Source of the DNA: Bathynomus jamesi
Lineage: Eukaryota; Arthropoda; Malacostraca; Isopoda; Cirolanidae
Length of the DNA stretch: 64,000 nt
NCBI GenBank assembly: GCA_023014485.1
Contig: JAJOZX010003221.1
Location: forward strand, 333,501-397,500
Direction of reading: 5' to 3'
Positions 18,228 through 27,350 of this stretch are shown here, in pieces; the stretch's first letter is position 1; each line of letters starts with the position of its first letter. Below the pieces are notes generated by a model. It was not told where the DNA came from and made no database searches. It saw nothing but the letters and a program-made list of their open reading frames with translations. Both the position numbers and the translations under genes were made by a program.

Positions 18228-19277
18228 GTGCCGTCGCACAATCACCGCAACTTTCAAATTCCCGAGTGCGTCCCCCTGAGTCGAGTCTCACTGCCTCCTG
18301 ACGGCAGGGGCGCGGCGACCCCTTGGAGAAGCCACCACTGGCATTGGGTCCTGCTCCGCCGTCATACGGATCGTGGAGGGACTCACGAAACTCACCTAAC
18401 GCCTCAGGACAACACTCACCCCCCACCCCCCCAGCGCTGCAGTCAGTCCCAAATTCGTTTCAAACGGCGCATTCTTTCGTCACCACCTCGTCCAAAATAT
18501 TCAACGGTCCCGTCTCGGCCGTTGTACGGTAAATCATTTGGCGATAAATCTGGTGACGCGCCTCATTGATCAGCGAATTTTTTTCCGTAAGCACGACGGG
18601 TTTTCCCTTCCCCATTCCCTACGGGAAGGCCTAAAAAGAAAGCATTCTTCAATCAACGAGCAGAGTGCACACATGCCTCCACGCAACAAGCAAACTGCAA
18701 AACAGACACTTCAGGCACAGGGTTGGCGATCCCCTGCCTTCATCAACTGTCTCTTTGCATCATTCCGTGGATTAATTCCTGCTGCTCGTGGACTGAACGA
18801 CGTTTCTTTTTCTCCCTTCGGCAGGAGCGACCTCGACGACAACACCACACGACGAGTTACGGGCACAGCATTCGAACTCAGACAGTTCCCCGGCCCCTCT
18901 CGTTTCCTTCGTCCACTCTTCATTGCTCCACATTCCTGCCGAAGTCCAACCCCTGCGGCAGGAGCGACCTCAACGAGAACCACCACGCGACGAGTTACGG
19001 GCACAGCATTCGACCACCAACACAGTCCCCCCGCCCCTCTCGTTTCCTCCGTTCGCTCCTCACTGTCCCCCATTCCTGCCGTACCCCAACCCCACCCCCC
19101 TGCGGAACCCCCACCCCATACACCAGCGTTTCCTCTTCCGAGCATCTGACGACCCTTCATTCCTTCCTGCGTCAGGAATTCCACGACATACCAGGCCAAG
19201 CGTCAAATCTCGGAGTGGCCTCATCAGGTCTCCCAACAGAATGGTATTTCTTCTCAGTATCGTTCCTTCGTCTCTGA
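18228..19277 (+). CDS. GC-rich interior of the LTR element, uncertain ORF
   Basis: The longest plausible frame starts at ATG 18673 and ends at 19149 (about 158 residues). It begins MPPRNKQTAKQT and is rich in Pro, Ser, Thr and Arg. No gag zinc knuckle, protease or reverse transcriptase motif is present. A tandem duplication of about 137 bp starts at 18821 and again at 18958; each unit carries GACGAGTTACGGGCACAGC. All three plus frames are open over much of the region because of its base composition, so coding is doubtful. Confidence 0.3.
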
Positions 19278-19289
19278 GAGGGAACTACT

Positions 19290-20760
19290 TGTAGCGTATC
19301 GACAAGAAATAGACCAACAAATCGACAGACATACTTTCTTTCCACGCTACCATAAAACAGTTTGGAACACACGTGGGCTAACAAACAATGGAGTCTTCCA
19401 AGGAGCGAAAAAGTTTAACAAAGACGCGTGGACAAAGCGTCTTAAGAATGAAGTCTACGTCACAGGCCTACGGTATAAAAGGAGCTTCCACTTTATACTC
19501 ACTCACTCACTCTCACTCGACGCACGTCATCACGTGAGCAGCGCGTCCACCAACCGCTTTCCGGCCCCCTGGCCGAGGGGCCGGCCGCTACTTTCTTCAG
19601 GGCCTACAATTTGTCTTCACGTAAGATCTAAAGACCACCTGCAGAAGCAATCCAACGAGGCCCAACCGGAATCACTTCGGGCCTGCGGTTTGCCGGGTCG
19701 GCCTTCAAGTTTCTCTACATTCCTCGAGATATATTCAGCATACAGGCCGACAGCCTGCACCTCGAGAAGTAACATCACCTCAGGCCTCCACGAAGCCTAC
19801 ATCCATCATCTCAAGAGGCTTAACGACAACGACAGCTCGAATCTGCGTAATAGGTTCTGTCTTCAGCCCGTCTTCAAGTTTTTACATCGCCCTAAGCTAA
19901 GTACATCATATTCGTAAGTACTCTTGAAACCTACATTAGCCTACCGCCGAACGGTAGGCTATACTCCCAAAGTGTGTAATCACGCGTCCATTGACTCCCG
20001 TTAATAACGCAGTAGGCCTATCATCCAATTCAAGTGTCAATTCAATACCGTTTATTCCGCGTACCATCCGTCATTATGTTCAAGTCATAAATGTGTGTTA
20101 AATATTCTCTTGACGTAATCACTTAACATCACATAATGTCTTTATATAAATGATATTTGTGCAAGCATTTCAATCCATTATTATTAGGCCACATCAATTA
20201 TTCTATGTGCATCCATGCAATCATTTAGCCTACTTAATCAGTGTCATGTTTTCCATTCAATGTACCAAACGCACGTGCATTTTATATCATTAACTAGGCC
20301 TATTCAATGTTACATGTGCATGCCATTTACATACCATCGATGAGTATTACATTATTTATTACGTGTCAATTAAGCTATTAACATTTCATCTTATTAGCTA
20401 AGCCTATGCCATAAGCATAACGTAAAACTACCAATTAATTACTGTCAATTCTTTGTTATATCACAGTGAATAAAATAACGGATTTATTTTCATAATAAAC
20501 TACAAAAGTAAGGTGTCTTTCATAACCTTAATATTAATTTGCTTGGCCGTAAACCAAGCTGGTGACCTCGCTGCCATTTCGGTCACTTCCAATAGTATGG
20601 TGGACCTAATCAAATACCATTCATTCCAATCGGTGATACTGTATTACATCATAAATTATTAACCCAGCCTATCATTATAAAGCAATCAGTCATTGCCTAA
20701 ATCAATCGTTGCATACAATTAAATCATTATCACCTTAAACGGCTAAAACTAGCTCCACTA
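19290..20760 (+). repeat. 3' LTR
   Basis: Near-copy of 16449-17945, with TATAAAAG at 19474-19481 and AATAAA at 20469-20474. It is 26 bp shorter because of small indels, mostly in the first 150 bp. Confidence 0.85.
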
Positions 20761-20772
20761 ATATATATATAT

Positions 20773-21451
20773 AGATCACAGACGTGCATAAGGAACTCTT
20801 CGGATAATTAAATCCACTATAGTGAATAAGTAATGGTAAATGACAAATACACAGTTTTCTTTTCATGATGCTAGCCCGACGTGGGCAATGGGTCACTCGC
20901 AAAGAGGTCCCAAATATAGCTTCCCTCACCAGCCATCTGCAAAGCAGACAGGATCCAGCTTTGGGACATGGATCTAGGGTTTAAAGCACCTAGCCCTGCT
21001 ACATTAGAACCTCAATATAAGCAAAAGACTTGCTGCCTTCACGTCAGATTGAATGCATCAAAGAAAAAGGGGTAACTATTATATTTTTAGCAAAAAACCA
21101 AAACTTAAAACCTCAACTGGCAGAATTGAGCGTCCACTTTTCAAGGCACATAACATGTCTGTTTGAAGATGGGAATGAACTCAGAATGGTCCCCTGAGTT
21201 TCTTATGATACATACAGACAGTGCATGGAACAAGGAACTCTTCTGGGATAATTAAATCCACTATAGTCCGAATAAGTAATGGTAAATGACAAATACCACA
21301 GTTTTTCTTTTTCATGATACTAGCCTGACGTGGGCAACGGGTCACTCACAAAGAGTCCCACAAATATAGCTTCCTTCACCAGCCATCTGCAAAGCAGACA
21401 GGATCCAGCTTTGGGACATGGATCTAGGGTTTAAAGCACCTAGCCTGCTAT
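20773..21451 (+). repeat. Direct repeat pair of about 235 bp
   Basis: 20773-21004 and 21209-21451 are close direct copies. Both contain GGATAATTAAATCCACTATAG, GACGTGGGCAA and GGATCCAGCTTTGGGACATG, separated by 204 bp of unrelated sequence. The layout resembles a tiny terminal-repeat retroelement (TRIM) or a local duplication. The right copy ends at CTAGCCTGCTA against a TA tract. No coding capacity. Confidence 0.7.
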
Positions 21452-21460
21452 ATATATCTA

Positions 21461-21515
<55 letters not shown>
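21452..21515. repeat. (TA)n tract plus T-run
   Basis: About 30 bp of TA repeats followed by about 35 T. The T-run is the complement of the A-tail of the inverted SINE that follows. Confidence 0.9.
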
Positions 21516-21519
<4 letters not shown>

Positions 21520-21726
21520 GGAAGAACCGATTCGCCTCTATTTAAAGGGCATATCTCAGCAGGAAAAGAAAGGATGGAGGGACAGTCGAAGTGGAAAAAG
21601 ACTAAGGACTGCAGGGTCGAGCCCCATCATCCTTGGGTGCTAGGGCCGGGAGGGCGCACGTGAAACCTCCAGGAACAAGCACGTACAAACGAGCACTCAA
21701 GAGCACGAGCTTAGAACCCCCTTGCG

Positions 21727-21728
<2 letters not shown>
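21516..21728 (-). repeat. SINE-like repeat, copy 2 (inverted)
   Basis: Reverse complement of the repeat at 700-985, with an internal deletion of part of the TTTTTCCTCTG stretch. Its A-tail is the T-run at 21483-21517. A (TA)n tract (about 21729-21766) separates it from copy 3 in the opposite orientation. Confidence 0.82.
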
Positions 21729-21769
<41 letters not shown>

Positions 21770-21775
21770 CACAAG

Positions 21776-22046
21776 CTCGTGCTCTTGAGTGCTCTTTGTG
21801 CTCGTTTGTACGTGCTTGTTCCTGGAGGTTTCACGTGCGCCCTCCCGGCCTAGCACCCAAGGATGATGGGGCTCGACCCTGCAGTCCTTGTCATCCTTGG
21901 TCTTTTTCCACTTCGACTGTCCCCTCCACCCTTTCTTTTTCCTCTGTCTTTCCTCTCACTTTTTCTTTGTTTTTCCGCTGAGATATGCCCTTTAAATAGA
22001 GGCGAATCGGTTCTTCCTGAACTAAAAAAAAAAAAAAAAAAAAAAA
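21776..22046 (+). repeat. SINE-like repeat, copy 3
   Basis: Forward copy of the repeat at 700-985, from AAGCTCGTGCTC to a 24-A tail. It forms a head-to-head inverted pair with copy 2 around the (TA)n tract, so the RNA or single strand could fold into a hairpin of about 220 bp. Confidence 0.84.
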
Positions 22047-22075
22047 TATATATATACAGTATATATATATATACA

Positions 22076-22322
22076 CAGGGTGAGTCAGAAGTAGCGCCCG
22101 ATTTCTGTCAGTTGATTGTTTGTTTGCCATTTGTATTACAGTGTACAAGAAGGTAGAAATAAATGAATGACATGTTTATCTAACCATTTATTCGGGGGGA
22201 AAATTATTATGGAACTGTACCAAGCTGTTTTACTTGCAATTTTCAAAGTGCCCCCCTCGTGATCGATGCACAATCTGACAGCCGAAAAAACAGAAATTGG
22301 GCGCTACTTTTGACTCACCCTG
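22076..22322. mobile_element. Mariner-type MITE
   Basis: A 247-bp element with TIRs of about 30 bp, CAGGGTGAGTCAGAAGTAGC on the left and its near complement ending GACTCACCCTG. TA tracts lie on both sides. No transposase. Confidence 0.85.
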
Positions 22323-22422
22323 TATATATATGTGTGTGTGTGTGTGTGTGTATGTATATATATATATATATATATGTGTGTGTATGTATATATATATATG
22401 TGTGTGTATGTATATATATATA

Positions 22423-22453
<31 letters not shown>

Positions 22454-22479
22454 TATATATAATATATAATAATATATAA

Positions 22480-23435
22480 AGCACACCGGACAAAAATTAG
22501 TCACCCCTCTCAGAATGTACCTAATAACGTGTGATGGCGCCTCTGGCCTTGATAACCGCACGAATCCGGCGAGGCAGAGACTACGAGGTTGTGCATGTAC
22601 TGAACATCGATTTGCTTGTTCATCAGCCGGTCCCGAAGTTCCGCCAGAGTCCGTGGGTGTCTATTCCTGCGCTTCACTTTGTTTCCAGCCTGAACAACAC
22701 CTTCGACGCATTCAGGATTAAAGGCTTCATTGGACCTGTGATGTACTCGTCGCCTCCCATCATTGGAGAACAAACAAAAATGGGACTCATCGGACCAAAT
22801 TACATGTTTCCAATCTGCCACAGTCCAGTTTTTGTGCCTCTGAGCCCATTTATAACGTGCCAATTTGTGACTTGCTGTTAACAGTGGTCTCTTCCGTGGT
22901 ACCTTGCCCCAGATGTCTAATGTCCATCGCATGCAGTTCTCGTCGCAATGTCCATTCGGAAATTGGTCGCTGGAGAACCTCATTGGTTTCTTGGAGCAAT
23001 TGTTCTCTGGTTTGAAAACGATTTGCAGTTACTAGACGAGAAACATAGCAGTGGCCCCTATTGTCGAGAATTGTTTTCCAGCCACAGTTATGCCGTCGAT
23101 TGTCAGTTGATTGCGAACTACACCACTCTTTGTAAACTCGCTGGACAGTACGCGTTGACACACCAACAAATTGGGCTACTTCAGACATTTTGTGTCCGTG
23201 GGCTCTGCCAAACACGATGGCTCCTTTTTGCCACTGAGTAACGTCTGCCTCACGACCCATTTTGCAGACTATATCCAACACACACTTTGTTCTTCACCAC
23301 CTCACGAAACCGATCTGATCCTGTGTGCTACGTCACCGCTACTTGTCACTTACCAATGCTACATCAGTGCCCTCTGTGTGACCTTGAACTTCCTACTCGG
23401 TGATATTAGGGGTGACTAATTTTTTGTCTGGTGTG

Positions 23436-23437
<2 letters not shown>
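22480..23437 (-). mobile_element. Tc1-like element with internal deletion, copy 1
   Basis: TIRs of about 30 bp, AGCACACCGGACAAAAATTAG on the left and its complement at the right, in TA tracts. The minus strand (23260-22510) encodes a Tc1 transposase: a paired-type DNA-binding region (AHGHKMSEVAQFVGVSTRTV), then LLTASHKLARYKWAQRHK and IWSDESHFCLF with the first catalytic Asp. After ECVEG the protein jumps directly to NRHPRTLAELRDR, which normally follows the third catalytic residue. The second and third acidic residues are therefore deleted, and frameshifts are also present. The copy at 50790-51744 has the same junction. Confidence 0.9.
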
Positions 23438-23480
<43 letters not shown>

Positions 23481-23482
<2 letters not shown>

Positions 23483-23693
23483 GGTGAACCAAAAGTAGGT
23501 TGAATACGGTTTGTGTTATATTATATATAACTATGGTTGTTCATTATAACTATGGTGTTTGTGTTATATTATTATTTAAATATTATAACTAATTTATTTA
23601 AATTTTATTTTGTATTATAGTATACAAAAAAATTAAATATGTATTCTCAAAATAAACGTTATCATTTACTGTCCACCTACATTTGGTTCACCC
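23481..23693. mobile_element. Mariner-type MITE
   Basis: A 213-bp element: left end CGGTGAACCAAAAGTAGGT, right end ACCTACATTTGGTTCACCC, imperfect inverted repeats in (TA)n. No coding capacity. Confidence 0.78.
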
Positions 23694-23698
23694 TATAT

Positions 23699-23754
<56 letters not shown>

Positions 23755-23757
<3 letters not shown>

Positions 23758-24490
23758 GAATACCTCGGATAAGACGGTTTCAAACAGGACGGATTTCGCA
23801 ATAGGATGGATTGAATATTATAATATAAAATTAATTATTTAATGTAATATTTAAGATATTTATAAAAGGAATGTCAGTGCGACGATATATTAAGTTTCAA
23901 ACAACCCGCCTCGCGCGGTCTATACTACAAGTTTTTGGAAAAATATAACATCAGAAATAATAGAAAACATCAATCAAGCGTGGCTTGAAGTCACTGCGAG
24001 TAATATGCGAGCAGTGTGGAAAATATTCTACACATTGTGCAACTGATTTTCGTGGTTTCGAAAATCACATTGCAGGAGTTGCAACTGACATTGTTAGCAT
24101 TGGGAAGGATCTTGGATTCGAAAATGTTGATGCACCAAATGTTATCGAGTGCATTGAATCGCATTCGAAAGATCTAGACAATGAAACTAATCAATCTAGA
24201 ACAACAACGAGTTTATGAAGAAGAAGAAGCGAAAGAGGAAGATGCAGAAGCAGAAGACGTTCCTACAAAAGAATTTTCAACTGGTGATCTTGCATCCTTA
24301 TTGTTTTATTTCACATTTAAACATGTTAAATCATTATAATTATCGAAAATAATCATACAAAAAATGTAATTTAAAATGTCTTGGAACGACCTACAGTATT
24401 TCCCATTAAAAACATGCCTCGAACAGGGCAGTTTCAAACAGTGCGGCATGTCGGCGGAACGAATTAACCGTCTTATCCGAGGTATTCCTG
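23755..24490 (+). mobile_element. Tigger-type deletion derivative
   Basis: A 736-bp element with TIRs of 25 bp, CAGGAATACCTCGGATAAGA, flanked by TA. Inside, 23985-24218 encodes a Tigger C-terminal stretch: CATDFRGFENHI, then DIVSIGKDLGFENVD, as found downstream of the DDE core of Tigger transposases. The HTH and catalytic residues are missing. Confidence 0.88.
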
Positions 24491-24545
<55 letters not shown>

Positions 24546-24550
<5 letters not shown>

Positions 24551-25714
24551 GGTGTTTGAAAACTTTCTGTACAAATTGTAATGGGGGATAGGCAACACCA
24601 AGACAAACCCTTTTCATCTATAAGTGTATGTCTGCTGATGTCACCATTCGGCGCGAGAGGGTGCCGCTGCAATTGGCTGAAAGGTGAAGTGGGCTAGACT
24701 CGCGCTTGCCGTGGGCATTCTTAAATCGGATGTAGTACGCGTAACATGGAGCGCTTCACGACTGCTGAGATGGCTGACATGCATATGGTGTATGGGGCTG
24801 CCAATGGAAACGGAAGAGCTGCTGTGAGGTTGTACCGACAGCGGTTCCCAAACAGACGTGTGCCAAACCACCAAACGTTTGCGCATTTGCATCGGCGACT
24901 GCGAGAAACTGGAACATTCCATGCAAACATGCATGACACTGGTCGGGAGAGAAACGTGCACACTCCTGACATGGAAGAAGAAATCCTACGGCGATTTGAG
25001 GACAATCCAAGCGCAAGCACGCGAGGTGTTGCATGTATCCTCAGTGTGAACCATGACCTGGTCTGGAGAGTGTTGCACGAGCAGCAGTTACATCCGTTTC
25101 ATCGTCAGAGAATCGAGGCATTACAACCTCGGGATTACCCTCTTCGTGTGGAATTCGCACGCTGGTTTCTGCAGCAGACAGCAGTGCAGCCTAATTTTCC
25201 AGCTTATGTGCTGTTCTCAGATGAAGCCTGTTTCACACATGAGGGTGTGTTTAACATGCACAATTCTCACGTGTGGGCGCACGCAAATCCACATGCTACA
25301 CAGGTGCATGCTCATCAAGAACGGTGTCATGCATGTCTGCGTGGAATGTTCCAGTTTCTCGCAGTTGCCGATGCAAATGCGCAAACGTTTGGTGGTTTGG
25401 CACACGTCTGTTTGGGAAGCGCTGTCGGTACAACCTCACAGCAGCTCTTCCGTTTCCATTGGCAGCCCCATACACCATAGCTATGCATGTCAGCCATCTC
25501 AGCAGTTGTGAAGCGCTCCATGTTACGCGTACTACATCCGATTTAAGAATGCCTGCGGCAAGCGCGAGTCTAGCCCACTTCACCTTTTAGCCAATTGCAG
25601 CGGCGCCCTCTCACGCCGAATGGTGATGTCAGCGGACATACACTTATAGACGAAAAGGGTTTGTCTTGGTGTTGCCTATCCCCCATTACAATTTGTACAA
25701 AGTTTTCAAACACC

Positions 25715-25719
<5 letters not shown>
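24546..25719 (+). mobile_element. Mariner-related fold-back element (DUF4817-type transposase)
   Basis: The left arm (24546-24950) recurs inverted at 25323-25719, so about 400 bp of the element's 5' end, including the start of its transposase gene, is present at both ends. Outer ends are ACAGGGTGTTTGAAAAC and its complement in (TA)n. The plus frame from ATG 24746 encodes the arthropod-type HTH domain ([35 protein letters not shown]), then RDYPLRVEFARWF and FSDEACFTHEGVF with the first catalytic acidic residue. At about 25320 the frame runs into the inverted copy, so the last 50 or so residues of the 244-codon frame are antisense HTH. The second and third catalytic residues are absent. Confidence 0.9.
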
Positions 25720-25720
<1 letters not shown>

Positions 25721-25757
<37 letters not shown>

Positions 25758-25773
25758 GTGTGTGTGTATATAT

Positions 25774-25850
<77 letters not shown>
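25721..25850. repeat. (TA)n microsatellite
   Basis: About 130 bp of TA with GTGTG interruptions. Related tracts lie at 21729-21766, 22323-22476, 23438-23478, 23695-23752 and 24491-24543, each against a transposon end. Confidence 0.95.
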
Positions 25851-25858
<8 letters not shown>

Positions 25859-25860
<2 letters not shown>

Positions 25861-26491
25861 GTGGTACCTTTCTTAATGAGTAACCCTAATAATGAATTTT
25901 CTCTTAATAAGAAGTCTCCTATTGACCATAATACTCTACATAACGAGTTCAGACCCTCATAATAAGTGCTCAATGAGCGCAGAAAGCAGAAAGAACTCAT
26001 AAAGAAGGTTAAGGTGACTGATGCTACTACGAGAATGGTAAAAGGGAGAGAAGTTATTGTAGAGATGGAGAAGTTATTAGAGATCTGGATTATGGAGAAA
26101 TAAATGAAGTGCAAGTGCAGACACAGAGGGAACTGAGGCCTTTTAGCATGGGTTTGCTGAGTTAGTTGAGGAGGAAGGATATTTGCATCAACAAGTTTTC
26201 AACGCAGATGAAACAGGTCTGTTTTGGAAGAAAATGCCCAAGAGGACCTACATTACTAAAGAGGAATCCAAACTACCTGGTCACAAACCCATGAAGGACA
26301 GATTCACTCTCCTTCTTGGTGGTAATGCTTCACGGGATATGAAGCTGAAAGCTATATATATATATCATTTTCTTGGGTCTCTGGAACCAAATTAATGAAA
26401 AACCCATTAAACTAATGCATCTCATAACGAAATTTCCTCTTAATGAGCCATTCAATGGAATGGATTACATTTGTTAAGAGAGGTACCACTG
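25859..26491 (+). mobile_element. Tigger deletion derivative
   Basis: A 633-bp element with ends CAGTGGTACCTTTCTTAATG and AAGAGAGGTACCACTG. 26183-26395 encodes the Tigger catalytic segment QVFNADETGLFWKKMPKRTY, with the first Asp in NADETG, and KDRFTLLLGGNAS. The rest of the transposase is deleted. Confidence 0.9.
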
Positions 26492-27350
26492 TATATATTT
26501 TTAATATGTTCTCTCCAAATCCTTTTTTGTTAATCAGGGATGGCTGAAGGACAAGGGAGGACTAATGCCACAAATACTGAACAATACTTGGTGGAACTCA
26601 CAGGAAGCTTGTGTACACACATTTATAAAAAATGTTCATAAGTACATGGAAATCAGTACTGAGCAAGAAATTGATGGAAAAATTGCCACTGCCCTGAACA
26701 ATGCAGGCTTATACAGAGAAGTCTTTCACCTTCAGAAGCAGCTAAAGAGGGGTTCCAGCACAGGTGAATCAGTGCTTAACACCCGACCATCTCAGATCTT
26801 GCTTATTTTTGGTGTGTAAGGTAAGTTTGTGCAAGAAAGCCAGCTGTGAAAGTTTCAGCTTTCTATGACCATTACTTCACGAGTTATGAAGGTCAGAAAA
26901 ATCAAGGTTAAGGTCAAAATAGCTCAAGGTCGGCATCTTTGGATGCATCTCACACATTCACTAATTATCGTAACCATATGAAACTATATGTTTTTGGACT
27001 CAGAATGAGCTGTAGAATCCAAAAACGCAACGAAAACAGCAATAGGAGAACAAATAAAAATGTTCACCCTTTTTCAAGGAACGAATTGACCCTTTGACCT
27101 TGAAGTTCACACATTTTGGGGAAACATTTCTTTACAAAATGAAGTTCCACCATTGCACTTTTAATATAAACAATAAAAATGTATCTTATTCACCATCTAT
27201 ACTGTCTTAAAGAATTTTTCAAATTGGCTATTTTTCAAATTTCTGGCAAAATCACCATATGTATATGCATATATGTACTGTACTGTTAAATAATATATTT
27301 TGTGAACATAAATTATTACTTATTTTATGCCTTTCTTACAGATAAACAAG

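Larger units (their letters stand above)
16449..20760 (+). mobile_element. Non-autonomous LTR retrotransposon
   Basis: Two direct repeats of about 1.5 kb (16449-17945 and 19290-20760) enclose 1.34 kb. The element begins TGTAGCG and ends CTCCACTA, with ATATA immediately on both outer sides; this may be a 5-bp duplication but lies in a TA tract. A candidate primer-binding site TGGTGTAACCCCGGAGTG begins at 17951, six bases after the left LTR. A purine-rich GAGAGGGAA (19276-19284) lies just before the right LTR. The interior is far too short for gag-pol, so replication must depend on another element. Indels separate the two LTRs, for example around 16550-16610 against 19390-19430, so the insertion is not new. 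Confidence 0.87.

Noticed and set aside
18711..19199. Long minus-strand frame in the LTR element interior
   Set aside because: Antisense of a GC-rich repeat region. All frames are open there and no motif is recognisable.
16449..20760. Segmental duplication instead of an LTR element
   Set aside because: TG start, TATA box, AATAAA, a candidate primer-binding site, a purine tract and matching flanks fit an LTR retrotransposon better, although the flanks are simple repeat.
22259..22493. Several open frames of alternating Ile-Tyr or Val-Cys
   Set aside because: They are translations of TA/TG microsatellite, not genes. The same applies to frames over the TA tracts at 24376-24672 and 25570-26114.
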